Notes: generated from the letters alone by a model not told the origin. DNA of 39,365 bases from Candidatus Woesearchaeota archaeon CG10_big_fil_rev_8_21_14_0_10_33_12 (GCA_002762865.1 PCYE01000008.1:1-39365), one strand, 5' to 3'; counted from the stretch's first letter, positions 6,450-16,900 are shown. A program made the numbers and translations.

Positions 6450-8408
6450 TTATTTTTCAGGTTTAAAGCCCGGTGGTGTTGGGGGCATTAAGTCAATTTT
6501 ATTACTTTTCTTAAACAATTTAAAAAATGATGGTTTATGCTCCATAATTGGTTTTGATGGAGGAATGCTTAGTTTTGGGGGAAGTGGTAGCTTCTTCTCC
6601 TCTACAAATTTTGTTGGCATTGATAGATGTGAAGGATGAAAATTTTGAGGTTTAAAGGGTGGAGGTTTAGGAATTGGTTTAGGCAGCTTCCCTCCCTCTA
6701 CAAATTTTATAGTTTTTTGGTGAGGAAAGGGAGGAAGAGTTCTAGGCCTAACAATCTTGGGCATTTCATATCTCTGGATGAGTGTTGGTTTTTTAATCTG
6801 TGGTTGTGGAATAGTTTCCCCTTGTATTTGTAAAACTGGTTTTTTTATCTTAGCAGTTTCTTCTTGCTTAAGTTGCTTTATTTTTATTGATGGGACTTCA
6901 ATCTCTGTTTTTATTGATGAGACTTCAGTCTCTTCCCTATCTAAGGGCTTTTTTATTTTAGGAACCTCAAATATATTTTTTTCGAGTCCAAGCTCAGAGG
7001 ATATATCCCTATAAAAAGTCAAAATTCTCGTTCTAAGCTGTGTCTTCCTTTCCAAAAAGCCACTTGGCATTGCATTGTATAGGCTTATAATCTTTTTGTA
7101 AAGCTCGCTAGCCTGGTTAAATTTTTTATTCTTCACATAGCTGAATGCATCTCCAAGCATCTCATCTATTTTATGATATTTTATATTAAAGTCTTCAGAA
7201 GATTTTTTATCCAGCTCTGCGGATAGTTTTTCATATAAGTTTAATAGAATTTTATGCAGCTCTGTCTTCTGTTTTAAAAATCCTTCTGGAAGGCTATAGA
7301 AAACATCTTTAATTTTATTGTATGTGTCTTTAGCAGACTCCAAATCTTTTTTTGCTATGGATTGATTTATCAGTTTTGATAATTCTTCTATTTTTATTGT
7401 TTTATTTTCCATATCATCACTTGTTATTTTTTTATATCCTAATAGTATCTCCTCATACAAAGGGATAATTTTAGCTTGAAGCTCTGCTCTTTCCTGCAGA
7501 AATCCCTCTGATAAGCTGTTATAAATCTTTCTTATCTTTTCATATAGCTTTATGGCAAGAGGCATATTTCTCTCATTAATAGACTGTCTTGTCTCCTCAA
7601 GCAGATTAATTATTTCAGTTTTTTTTGTTGACATATCTTTTATATCCTGCTCTTCCCGAATTGTAATAAGGGGCCCATAGAGTTCTATTATTTTGTTCTG
7701 TAAAACAACTTTTTGCTCAATAAATCCATCTGGCAGGTTATCATACATTCGCCTTATTTGTCCATAAGTTTTTATTCCACCCAATAAATCCTTATTTTTT
7801 ATTTTCTGCTCAAGTAATTTTAGTAATTTTTTCAGATATTGAGATTTCTTCTCCATTTCTTTTATTGATAATTTACTAAGATTGACTCCCAGATCCTTAC
7901 TTAACTTAGTAAGGTGGGTATTGAGCTCATTCTTTTTTTCAAGAAATTCAGATGGCAAACCATCATATTTGCCCTTTATTAAGGCATATATTTCCTTTGC
8001 TTTATCAAACTTTTTTTTCTTTATGTAGCTGTATGCCTCACCAAGCAGCAGGTGTATTTCAGTTAGCTCCTCTTTTTTAAGGGTTCTCTTAGCTTGTTCA
8101 GCAGGCTTTTTCTTAAGAGTTTCTTCCTCAATGGTTTCTTCTTTTGGTTTTTTCTTTTTCTGCTCAAAAACTGTCAGGAGGGGTGTTGTAAAATTATATT
8201 TTATAGAAATAATTTTCTCTTCTTCCAGAAAGTTGGCCCATGCTTCTATTGTTTCTTGTGATACATTTAGTTCCTTTGCAGAATCCTCAAATGATATTTC
8301 TCCTTTCTGATTAACCAGCTTCACTAGTTTGTCAGCACTTGTCTTTACTACATCTGCTTCTTTCTCAAACCTCTCTAAAAGTTCTTCATCATCCAATTCA
8401 TATGCCAT
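6450..8408 (-). CDS. Winged-helix protein with five TPR-like helical repeats and a proline-rich tail
   Basis: This 652-residue protein has three parts. Residues about 1-85 form a predicted winged helix (S-A-K-E-L-N-V-S-Q-E-T-I-E-A-W recognition-like segment). A Lys/Glu-rich linker leads to five helical repeats (about 120-480), each ending in a variant of L-P-x-G-F-L-E-x-K: LPSEFLEKK, LPDGFIEQK, LSEGFLQER, LPEGFLKQK, MPSGFLERK. The last 170 residues are Pro/Lys-rich and probably disordered. No signal peptide is seen, so it is cytoplasmic. It is the first gene of the operon with the pilus ATPase and platform proteins, so it may regulate expression or act as a cytoplasmic scaffold for the machine. 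I do not recognise a named family; the role is inferred only from architecture and neighbours. Confidence 0.8.
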   Translation of the reverse strand: MAYELDDEELLERFEKEADVVKTSADKLVKLVNQKGEISFEDSAKELNVSQETIEAWANFLEEEKIISIKYNFTTPLLTVFEQKKKKPKEETIEEETLKKKPAEQAKRTLKKEELTEIHLLLGEAYSYIKKKKFDKAKEIYALIKGKYDGLPSEFLEKKNELNTHLTKLSKDLGVNLSKLSIKEMEKKSQYLKKLLKLLEQKIKNKDLLGGIKTYGQIRRMYDNLPDGFIEQKVVLQNKIIELYGPLITIREEQDIKDMSTKKTEIINLLEETRQSINERNMPLAIKLYEKIRKIYNSLSEGFLQERAELQAKIIPLYEEILLGYKKITSDDMENKTIKIEELSKLINQSIAKKDLESAKDTYNKIKDVFYSLPEGFLKQKTELHKILLNLYEKLSAELDKKSSEDFNIKYHKIDEMLGDAFSYVKNKKFNQASELYKKIISLYNAMPSGFLERKTQLRTRILTFYRDISSELGLEKNIFEVPKIKKPLDREETEVSSIKTEIEVPSIKIKQLKQEETAKIKKPVLQIQGETIPQPQIKKPTLIQRYEMPKIVRPRTLPPFPHQKTIKFVEGGKLPKPIPKPPPFKPQNFHPSHLSMPTKFVEEKKLPLPPKLSIPPSKPIMEHKPSFFKLFKKSNKIDLMPPTPPGFKPEK

Positions 8409-8430
8409 ATGTCAAATTAAATTTTAGTTA

Positions 8431-8440
8431 GTATTTAAAG
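8431..8440 (-). promoter_or_regulatory. TATA box of the pilus engine operon
   Basis: CTTTAAATAC on the minus strand is centred 28 nt before the ATG at 8408, the expected spacing for a leaderless archaeal transcript. The 237-nt gap up to 8645 is a divergent promoter region; apart from this box and the one at 8600 I see only AT-rich sequence in it. Confidence 0.6.
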
Positions 8441-8599
8441 GTTTTGATGTTTCAAAAAGTTTATTTCACGACTATAAAATAGCATAAATATTTTGCTACA
8501 AAAGAATAGTTTTATGATTATGCTATGTACAATTTTTAAAAATTATAAAATTTTTACATAAACAAAGATTAGTGAATTTTAAGAAAAGTTTTCCCAAGA

Positions 8600-8610
8600 T
8601 TTAAATATAT
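8600..8610 (+). promoter_or_regulatory. TATA box of the 229-residue protein gene
   Basis: TTTAAATATAT is centred about 41 nt before the ATG at 8646. Transcription would begin near 8631, leaving a short leader that contains the AAAGGTG site at 8634-8640. Confidence 0.6.
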
Positions 8611-8645
8611 AATAGTTTTCTTGCTTGATGTTTAAAGGTGATAAT

Positions 8646-9335
8646 ATGAATTTTATAAAAAAGATTTACGAGAAAAAGATTGATGAAAAAGTTCACCAGA
8701 AGTTTACAAGATACAGCACAGGAGAGTTTGAGAAAGAGGAGTTTATGATAAAAAAAGGCTCTTCTTTTGTCCAGATAAAAGCTGGCTTTGAGTATCTTGA
8801 TGTCATGTTTGATATAATGTCCAGATGTGTAAATGAAGATGTTTCATTAAATGGAGTTATTATAACAAAAAACAAAATAATTAATGAGCTTAATGAATTT
8901 GGAATTCAGCCAAAAAAGATTACCGGAAAGAAATACACAATAGAAGCAATGATGACCAGTGATAAGTTTAAGGAGTTTGTAACTAGTTTTAGCTCATGCT
9001 TTCTGCTTTTGAATTTAAAATCAGGAAAATACAGCATCTCAGTAAAAAAATCAATTCCAAAGCCAGGAAAATTAGTTGAAAAGTTTGTGACAGCAAAGTT
9101 TGACTTAAAGGATTTGGACTTGATAAAAAGAGAGTTTTTGTTTGATGTAAAGGCAGATAACTTTAAAGATGTCTCAATAAAGCTCACTTATGTTATTGAT
9201 GAAATTATAATACCAGAGGGGTTAAAGAATAATCCAGAGGAAGCAAGGCTTAATGCAAAGCGAAAGGGCAGGATAGTAAGGAAAATAGATATAGATGGCA
9301 AAACAGAAGAAAAAGAGATTGGGCTTCTTGCCTGA
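8646..9335 (+). CDS. Conserved-looking protein of unknown function
   Basis: This protein has 229 residues from the ATG at 8646, chosen because AAAGGTG lies 5 nt upstream and the TATA box at 8600-8610 would start transcription near 8631. TTG 8625 and ATG 8628 would lie before that point. There is no signal peptide or membrane segment. The sequence is Lys-rich, mixed alpha/beta, with alternating hydrophobic strands (about 45-55, 120-135, 160-185) and an acidic/basic C-terminus. It contains two cysteines only and no recognisable catalytic motif. It stands alone between the divergent pilus operon and metG, 62 nt before metG, which has its own promoter. I do not recognise the family. Confidence 0.75.
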   Translation: MNFIKKIYEKKIDEKVHQKFTRYSTGEFEKEEFMIKKGSSFVQIKAGFEYLDVMFDIMSRCVNEDVSLNGVIITKNKIINELNEFGIQPKKITGKKYTIEAMMTSDKFKEFVTSFSSCFLLLNLKSGKYSISVKKSIPKPGKLVEKFVTAKFDLKDLDLIKREFLFDVKADNFKDVSIKLTYVIDEIIIPEGLKNNPEEARLNAKRKGRIVRKIDIDGKTEEKEIGLLA

Positions 9336-9367
9336 TTATTCCTTAGTGAATATAATATTCAGAAAAC

Positions 9368-9375
9368 TATTTAAA
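9368..9375 (+). promoter_or_regulatory. TATA box of metG
   Basis: TATTTAAA is centred 26 nt before the metG ATG at 9398, predicting a leaderless mRNA. Confidence 0.6.
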
Positions 9376-9397
9376 CAAAATTGCCAAAAAAGAGAAA

Positions 9398-11569
9398 ATG
9401 AGTGAAAAAACCAAACAAAAAATACTTGTAACATCTGCACTGCCTTATGTAAACAATGTTCCCCATATAGGGAATATGGTCTGTGTTATAAGTGCTGATG
9501 TTTATACTAGATTTCTGCGTCTTAAAGGTGTTGATGTTATTTCTGTTCTTGGCACAGATGAGCACGGAACAACAACTGAAACAAAGGCAATAGAAGAGGG
9601 AATAACACCTAAAGAAGTATGTGAGAAATACTTTAAGATACACAAAAAAATCTATGACTGGTTTGAAAGCTCTTTTGACTGTTTTGGCAGGACTTCATCA
9701 AAAGAAAACCTTGAGATAACACAGGATATATTCAAAAAACTAAACAAGAATGGCTTTATAAAAAAAGATATTCTAGAGCAGGCATACTGCCCAAAATGCA
9801 AAAAGTTTCTTGCAGATAGGTTTGTTGAGGGTGTATGCCCAAAATGTGGCTATAAGGATGCGCGCGGAGACCAGTGCGAGAACTGCGGGGCATTATTAAA
9901 TGCAACAGAGCTTGTTGATGCAAAATGCAAAATCTGCGGAACAAAACCAATTACAAAGAAAAGTGAGCATCTTTTTATTGACCTGCCAAAGCTTGCCCCA
10001 ATGCTCGAGAAATGGGTAAAGGAGCAGTCTGTAAAGGGAAAATGGTCGCAAAACGCAAAAACAATGATTGATGCGTGGCTAAGGGACGGGCTAAAGCCAA
10101 GGTGCATTACACGTGATTTAAAATGGGGAATCCCAGTGCCCTTAAAAGGATTTGAAAAAAAGGTTTTCTATTCATGGTTTGACGCTCCTATTGGATATAT
10201 CGGGATAACAAAGGAATGCAGAAAAGACTGGAAGGAATGGTGGTTTGGCAAAGATGTAAGGTTAGTGCAGTTCATGGGAAAGGACAATATCCCGTTTCAC
10301 ACTGTCTTGTTTCCTGCATCCTTGATTGGAACAAAGGACGGTTATATTTTACTTGACAGGATTTCATCAAATGAATACATAAATTATGAGGGGGGCCAAT
10401 TCTCAAAAAGCCGCGGACTTGGAATTTTTGGGGATGATGCAGTTAAAACAGGAATTAAAGCAGATGCATGGAGATATTATATTATGGTCAACAGGCCTGA
10501 GAAAGCTGACACAGACTTTTCATGGGAGGATTTCCAGAGCAAAATCAATAACGAGCTTGTTGCCAATTTTGGTAATTTTATCAACAGGACTATTTCATTT
10601 ATCAACCAGTTTTACAAATCAGAGGTTCCAGAAGCAAAGCCAGACAAAAAAGATGAAAAACTAATTAAAGAAATAAATGATGATATTAAAAAAATAACAG
10701 ATCTTCTTAACGATGTTCAGCTAAAGGAGGCATTGAAGCAGATAATGCACATATCAAGATTAGGAAATCAGTATTTCCAGGAGGCAGAGCCGTGGAAAAA
10801 GAAAGAAAATGCAGACACATGCCTGGCTACATGCGCAAACATTACAAAGGATTTGGCAATTTTGATAAGGCCTTACATGCCAGAAACATCATCAAATATT
10901 TTTAAACAGCTTAACATTAAAGAGCTTGGCTGGAAAGATCTTGGAAAGGTTTTGTTAAGGAAAGGGTATAAAATCAACAAGCCTGAGCTTTTGTTCAACA
11001 AGCTTGAGGGCAAGGATGTTGAAAGATTCAAAAAAGATTTTGGTGGGAAAAAAGTAGAAGGAAAAAGAGAGGAAAGTGTTAAAGACGCATTTTCAAAGCT
11101 TGACTTAAAGGTTGCAAAGATTATTTCTGTTGAGGATCATCCTGATGCTGATAAATTAATAGTTATGAAAATTGACCTTGGAAATGAGGAAAGACAGATA
11201 GTTGCTGGAATAAAAAAATATTACTCAAAAGAAGAACTTATAGGAAGGAATCTTATTGTTGTTAAAAATCTAAAACCTGTAAATCTAAGAGGGAAAGAAA
11301 GCAATGGAATGCTTCTTGCGGCCATGGAAAAGAAAGATGATGAAGAAAATGTGAAGCTGCTTTCAGCAAAAAACAGTTCTCCAGGAGATGATGTCTTCAT
11401 TGAAGGAATTAAAAAAGAGCCAAAAAAACATCTTGGCTATAATGAATTCAGGGAAGCAGAGATGAGAACAGATGCAAAGGGCCATGTTTTGTATAATGGA
11501 AAGCCGCTCAAAACAAAAAAACAGAAAATAACAGTTGAGGGCGTCAAAGAAAACGCAATTGTGAGATAA
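9398..11569 (+). CDS. metG: Methionyl-tRNA synthetase with fused C-terminal tRNA-binding domain
   Basis: This cytoplasmic enzyme charges tRNA-Met with methionine using ATP. The class I HIGH signature appears as HIGN (about residues 23-26), and the KMSKS loop as QFSKS (about 333-338). Between them, four CxxC pairs (about 131-180) form the two zinc knuckles of the archaeal/eukaryotic-like MetG form. Residues about 390-560 are the helical anticodon-binding domain. The C-terminus (about 575-670) is an EMAP-II/Trbp111-like OB-fold, recognisable by LKVAKI, HPDADKL and the N-L-K-P-V-N-L-R-G-x-x-S-N-G-M element; a further tail of about 50 residues follows. At 723 residues it is the expected length for the fused form; some archaea encode the OB domain separately. 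It is monocistronic with its own promoter. Confidence 0.97.
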   Translation: MSEKTKQKILVTSALPYVNNVPHIGNMVCVISADVYTRFLRLKGVDVISVLGTDEHGTTTETKAIEEGITPKEVCEKYFKIHKKIYDWFESSFDCFGRTSSKENLEITQDIFKKLNKNGFIKKDILEQAYCPKCKKFLADRFVEGVCPKCGYKDARGDQCENCGALLNATELVDAKCKICGTKPITKKSEHLFIDLPKLAPMLEKWVKEQSVKGKWSQNAKTMIDAWLRDGLKPRCITRDLKWGIPVPLKGFEKKVFYSWFDAPIGYIGITKECRKDWKEWWFGKDVRLVQFMGKDNIPFHTVLFPASLIGTKDGYILLDRISSNEYINYEGGQFSKSRGLGIFGDDAVKTGIKADAWRYYIMVNRPEKADTDFSWEDFQSKINNELVANFGNFINRTISFINQFYKSEVPEAKPDKKDEKLIKEINDDIKKITDLLNDVQLKEALKQIMHISRLGNQYFQEAEPWKKKENADTCLATCANITKDLAILIRPYMPETSSNIFKQLNIKELGWKDLGKVLLRKGYKINKPELLFNKLEGKDVERFKKDFGGKKVEGKREESVKDAFSKLDLKVAKIISVEDHPDADKLIVMKIDLGNEERQIVAGIKKYYSKEELIGRNLIVVKNLKPVNLRGKESNGMLLAAMEKKDDEENVKLLSAKNSSPGDDVFIEGIKKEPKKHLGYNEFREAEMRTDAKGHVLYNGKPLKTKKQKITVEGVKENAIVR

Positions 11570-11586
11570 TTTATATTCCTTGAAAT

Positions 11587-11724
11587 TCATAGTTCAATCC
11601 CTTGTTTTATTGCCTTGTTTAGTTTGGGACTTGGATTGTATATCCATAATATCCCTTTTCTTCCATCCAGTATTTTCCTGCTAGCTTCAAGATAGCTTAA
11701 GACAACATTTAATGTTTGGTGCAT
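11587..11724 (-). CDS. Possible small protein of 45 residues
   Basis: A 45-codon frame (ATG at 11722-11724 on the minus strand, stop TGA at 11587) fills most of the 223-nt gap between metG and the first surface module. Its translation is compact and not low-complexity, with a predicted helix (LNVVLSYLEASRKIL), an aromatic core (GILWIYN) and a final helix. It could be a genuine small protein or the tail of a decayed gene. No family is recognised and no clear TATA box or Shine-Dalgarno site precedes it. Confidence 0.3.
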   Translation of the reverse strand: MHQTLNVVLSYLEASRKILDGRKGILWIYNPSPKLNKAIKQGIEL

Positions 11725-11752
11725 AATTTTAAAATTGCTATAAAAACAAAAG

Positions 11753-11763
11753 TTTTATATATC
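11753..11763 (+). promoter_or_regulatory. TATA box of surface module 1
   Basis: TTTTATATATC lies about 35 nt before the ATG at 11793. Transcription would start near 11783, just before the GAGGG site at 11785-11789. Confidence 0.6.
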
Positions 11764-11792
11764 TAACAAGAGAAGAAACTGGTAGAGGGAAT

Positions 11793-13907
11793 ATGTTGAA
11801 AAAGAGAGGCCAGATAAGTGTATTTATAATAGTGGGGATTATTATCCTTCTTGCTTCTGGTTTAACTTTTTATATTATAGCAAGAGTTAGCAGGATAGAT
11901 AATGTTGAACCAATAATTGAAGATATACCAACACAGCTGTATCCAATAAAATTATTTATTGAGCAGTGCATTGACAAGACAGCAACTGATGCAATAACCC
12001 TTATTGGGGAATCAGGCGGCTACACAGATATTTCTGAATTTGGAATTACGCACACAGCTGATCCAACTATCTCACAGGCAGTTGAGTTCTCGCCAGAAAG
12101 TTCTATGAATGTTGCATACTGGTGGTATCTTAAAAGCAGTAATGACTGCTCAGGAAACTGCGAGTTTTCATCAGAGATGCCTGACCTAAAGAGTGAATAC
12201 AAGAAAGGCGAGGAAAGAGCATTAATGGATTATTCTATTGAAGCACAGATTGACAGGTATGTTAATAACAACTTAGATGAATGCCTTAATGATTTTAAGG
12301 ATTTTGAAGAGCAGGGCTTTTCAGTTAGAGAACTTGGAAAAATAACCACAACAACAACTATAAGGGATGATGATATTCTTGTTTCTGTTAATTACCCAAT
12401 GGAAATAACCAAAGAAAAAACCAAATCAACGGTTTCTAACTTCTTCACAACAATTCCTGTAAATCTTAAAAATATTTATGAGCTTGCATTTATGATAACA
12501 AGCGATGAGATAAACTATAAGTTTTTGGAGCGAAACACCCTTAATCTGATAGCTGGTTTCTCAGAGATAGACAGTGGAAAATTGCCTCCAATGGCTGGCT
12601 CTAAATTTGAGTCAAGTTCTCCTGTGTATTGGACAAAGCCGGATGTAAAAACAAAACTAGAAGGGATGCTTATGAGTTATGTTCCCCTTCTTCAGGTTGA
12701 AGATACACTAAAATACCAAGAGAGAATTTTTGATGATAGCATAAAGCAGAGAATTTACAGCCAGATGTTAATTCCATCATATGGAAATTCCTACAAAAAG
12801 CTTGGAGTTGATTTTATTTATTTGGGTTGGTGGCCTATCTACTTTGACATTAATACAAAATCAGGAATAATAATGCCTGAATCTGCATCAACAAATCTTT
12901 TGCCATTGCCAATAACAATTCAGAGATACAATTTCCTGTATGATATATCATATCCAGTTATTATAACCATAAACAGCCCAGAGGCATTTCATAGTAAGGG
13001 TTATTCATTTAGGTTTGCGCTTGAAGCCAATATAAGAAACAATGAGGCTATTAATTCATCATTTGTATCTTTAGAAGGAAAATCTGATGAAACATCAATG
13101 TTCTGTGACATTAACAAAAGAAACAGCGGCAACATAAAAATAACAACAGCAGATGCCCAGACAAATAATGCCTTAGATGGTGTTATGGTTTATTATAGCT
13201 GCGGCACTGAGTCATGTTTTATTGGAGAAACAAGTAATCAGGCTGTTCTGGAAACAAAATTCCCTGTCTGTGCAGGAGGCATAATAACATTTTCAAAGCC
13301 AGATTTCCTTGGCTATTCAGAATTTTTAAACACAGAGCTTGATAAAGATGTTGTTCTGCCAGTTAAAAAACTAGAGCCCTTTGTTTATAAAAACATTGAG
13401 ATAAAGAAGAAAAGAATGATAAAAGTGGATGGTAAATGGACATTTGACAACACGCCTTTAAGGTTATCAACTAATGAGCAGGCAATCCTAACACTTGAAA
13501 GAATTGGCAGAAATGGTGAGGAAGAGTTTTCAGCAGCAGCACAATATACTGGCGGCCAAGATGAGCCCTCTGAGTTAAGGCTTGTTCCTGGAGAATATAA
13601 AGTTAATATTCAAATAATTTTAAATGAAAAGGTTGTGATACCTAAAGAAGTAAAAATTATCCCACCAACTATTCTGCCAGAGATTGATTTGAATCCTTTT
13701 CCTGCTGGAGGGATTATATTTGATGAAACTATCCCATGGAACACAGGTAGTATAATAAATTATGATAATATAGAATTTTATTCACTTTATATAGACCTCC
13801 CTGGAGTCCCAGAGAATGAAAGAAAGCATGATGATATGGATGAAATGAGCAAAATAGAAGAATATTCAAAAAATTACAGGGCAAGTTTAGAGCCAATCTT
13901 AAGATGA
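11793..13907 (+). CDS. Large exported protein with pilin-like N-terminus, module 1
   Basis: This 704-residue protein starts MLKKRG|QISVFIIVGI, a class III-like leader (basic, Gly, then Gln at +1) and hydrophobic helix to about residue 29. The remainder is extracellular: an alpha-helical region with conserved cysteines (about 54, 115, 120, 165), a T-T-T-T-T strand-rich middle, and beta-rich domains near the C-terminus including a Cys pair in YYSCGTESCF. It is a paralogue of the 635-residue protein at 20377; both share the leader, the E-(Q/S)-C segment and the K-I-T/K-T-T-T element. Its stop overlaps the next start by 4 nt. I recognise this leader type (QxxVFIIVGI) as recurrent in DPANN genomes but know of no function. 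It may be a cell-surface fibre tip or adhesin. Confidence 0.8.
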   Translation: MLKKRGQISVFIIVGIIILLASGLTFYIIARVSRIDNVEPIIEDIPTQLYPIKLFIEQCIDKTATDAITLIGESGGYTDISEFGITHTADPTISQAVEFSPESSMNVAYWWYLKSSNDCSGNCEFSSEMPDLKSEYKKGEERALMDYSIEAQIDRYVNNNLDECLNDFKDFEEQGFSVRELGKITTTTTIRDDDILVSVNYPMEITKEKTKSTVSNFFTTIPVNLKNIYELAFMITSDEINYKFLERNTLNLIAGFSEIDSGKLPPMAGSKFESSSPVYWTKPDVKTKLEGMLMSYVPLLQVEDTLKYQERIFDDSIKQRIYSQMLIPSYGNSYKKLGVDFIYLGWWPIYFDINTKSGIIMPESASTNLLPLPITIQRYNFLYDISYPVIITINSPEAFHSKGYSFRFALEANIRNNEAINSSFVSLEGKSDETSMFCDINKRNSGNIKITTADAQTNNALDGVMVYYSCGTESCFIGETSNQAVLETKFPVCAGGIITFSKPDFLGYSEFLNTELDKDVVLPVKKLEPFVYKNIEIKKKRMIKVDGKWTFDNTPLRLSTNEQAILTLERIGRNGEEEFSAAAQYTGGQDEPSELRLVPGEYKVNIQIILNEKVVIPKEVKIIPPTILPEIDLNPFPAGGIIFDETIPWNTGSIINYDNIEFYSLYIDLPGVPENERKHDDMDEMSKIEEYSKNYRASLEPILR

Positions 13908-16900
13908 ACAAAAAAATAACTGCATTTTTTATGATATGCATGATAATTGCACTTCCAGTTTATAGTGCAAGTGTTTTTGCAAGCATAAACAATGTTGGTA
14001 TTTTTGGTGAGGATGGATTAAAAGGATATAAAAAAGGATATGATTTTACATATGTTAATGCAACTGTTGCTATTGATGGAGATGATGATATAACTCCTGA
14101 TAAGCAGGTCTTTTTCAATAATATCCCCTTTAATACATGCAGGGGATTGCCTAATGAATATTTTATGTGCTTCTTAGGCATTAAAAAAGAGACCTTAGAG
14201 TCAAAAACCTATCTGTTTAATATAACATTGAAAGATGATTCTGAAAATGTTGTTGGTATGTATGCAAATACATTTGTTGTTGATAATAAAGGACCAACTA
14301 TTGAATCATTTACTATAAATCCAAAAGTAACAAGAAAAGGGAATTTAACTGTAAAATATAGTGTAAAAGATTATGCTTATGGCACAAGCATTGGCTCTGG
14401 ATTAAGCAAGATAATTATCTGCAAGAACTATATATCAAATGTGGTTAAGGAAATAACAATTAATGATTCCTCATACATTGATTCAAGAGAATTGCAGTTT
14501 AAAACATCTGACTTTGTTTCCTCAACAGGCTCTGCTAATGTTTGTATAGCTGCTTATGATAAGTTAAATCAGGTTTCAGAATTTAGGTGTGAAAAACTTA
14601 CTGTTGATGAAAATGTTCCAGAAATAAAAGAAGACTCGTTTAAGATAGTTGATTATAATGGTAATGAGATAAAATATCTTTCTGGCAAACAAATGAAAGT
14701 GATTATCAGCATTGAAGTTGAAGATGAATCATTAGATAAGGTTGTTGCTGACTTATCAGAGCTGAATAAAGATGAGTCAAGCTATAAAAATAAGGTGGCT
14801 AGCTGTGCCAGCAAAAATGGAGTCTCATTATGCACGTGGTCTAATATACTGATAAAAATTAGTAGTCCGGGCAAAGTTAATATTAAGGTTAATGCTGCAG
14901 ACTATATTGGAAATACTGCAGAAGAGAGTGTAGAAATTAATGTTGATGAAACTAAACCAAAGATTGATAAGAATTCATTTAAACTAACAGATATTAATGG
15001 CAATGAAATAAATTATCTCACTAAAGAGCCATTAACAGCAGTTATTAGCATTGAAGTTGAAGATGAATCATTAGATAAGGTTGTTGCTGACTTATCAGAG
15101 CTGAATAAAGATGAGCCAAGCTATAAAAACAAGGTGGCTAGCTGTGTCAGCAAAAATGGGGTTTCACTGTGCACATGGTCTGGTGTAGTAATAAAACTTA
15201 ATAATTCAGGAAAGGTTAATATTAAGGTTAATGCTGCAGACTATATTGGAAATACTGCAGAAGAAAGTGTAAGTTATGATTTTAAGGTTGATAATATTGC
15301 TCCGATAGTTAAGTCTTTGAAGAATTCAAATGGGGAGTATAACAACATAAATTATATTGGAAAAAACAACGAGCTTATTGCTGAGATTGAAGAAAAAGAT
15401 TCTGGTTTTAATCTAAAAAAAGTTTGGCTTCTGGTTGAGGATGAAAAAATTCAGGCAGACAGATGTGATAAAAATAGTGGAAACTGGAAATGTTACTGGA
15501 AAAATGTGAAATTCAATGCAGCAGATGGTTCCTCAATAACAATATTTATCAGCCCTAACTCAGAGGATGATGCTGGAAATAATATTGATGTTAATAAGGG
15601 TATAATTTCAGAAAAGTTTAATCTTGACATTAAAGCTCCTGCTCTAATAAGCAATATAGAAATTAAAAATCTGGACATCAATCGGTCATACATCCAGGAG
15701 GATATATTACTTGGGGATAAATTACACATAAAAGCAATCCTTAGCGAGAGAACATCTGTAACAGCTAGTGCAGATTTCTCAGGCATTGGTTTGGGTTCTG
15801 ATGTAAGTACCCAATGTACAAAGAATGAAAGCAACTGGGTTTGCGAATGGACAACAAATGAGATTGCTCCAAAATCAACAAATGTTGAATTAAAATTTAA
15901 ATTTACAGACCTTGTTGGCAATGAAGCTGAGAAAAAAGTCAACATAAAAGTTTTAGGGGTAAGTGATGAGGAAAATCCTAATCACTGGAAAATTAGCAGT
16001 ATTGAAAAAATGCCTCTGGCAATTGACAGGCAGACAACTGAATTAATAAACCAAAAGACCTATTATCACATTAAGTTAAAGCCAGCAAGTGTTTATGAAA
16101 ATCCAACTATTCTTGCTCTTGATCTGCAGTGTGATGGAGATATGACTTATATTGAGAATTCTGAATTGATTAATAAAAATTTTAATGATCCTTATATTAT
16201 CCTGACATTAAAGCAGGAAAGCATGCCTAATGTGTCTTTATCATTTAACTGCAATCTATTTATCATATCAAGGGTGGGAGATTTGATTATACAGAATACA
16301 GAAGAAGAGCCCGTTGACCTGACAATAGACTTCTACAATATGCCCCTTGGAGAGCTAAGCCAGAATGTTAAGGACAAAATAAAAAATGCTCAGGACAGCT
16401 GGCTTGTAAAGATGGAATGGTTAGATTTTGCAGAGAAAATATTACACCTTGCAGAACAAATATGTAGATTAATTCAAACACTTGGCAAAATAAATGAAGC
16501 AATCAATGACCTTGAGCTATTAGTTTCCCCATTTGAATCAACTGGTTTGGTAGGAATTATTAAGACTACTGCTGACTGGACTGATAGGATGTATACGGAT
16601 TATATTAAAAAGTTAGAAAAATACTGCAAATATGTCTCATGTGAAACAACAATTTGGGGAGGGTGGTATGATGAGTTCTCAAGCAAGAATACACCTGAAA
16701 TTTTTAAGGAAATGAGGTTTAGTGGAGGCTTTTGGCCTTCAAGCCCAAAAGAGAGTATTGTATTAAGCCTTGCTACTGGATGCTTGCCCGGGATAATATA
16801 TAATCTGCAAAAAAGGAGGCAAGTAGAATGTTATTATGTGTTATGCCTCAAGAAAGCAGCTGATGAAGGGATTCCATTGTCTGTCTGCGATGAGCAAAAA

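Noticed and set aside
8625-8645. Upstream TTG/ATG starts for the 229-residue protein
   Set aside because: They lie before the expected transcription start set by the TATA box at 8600-8610, whereas ATG 8646 has AAAGGTG at proper spacing.
14603-15280. Regular repeats considered as a CRISPR-like array
   Set aside because: The unit is 339 bp, in frame and protein-coding (Ig-like domains); no short palindromic repeats with spacers occur anywhere in the window.
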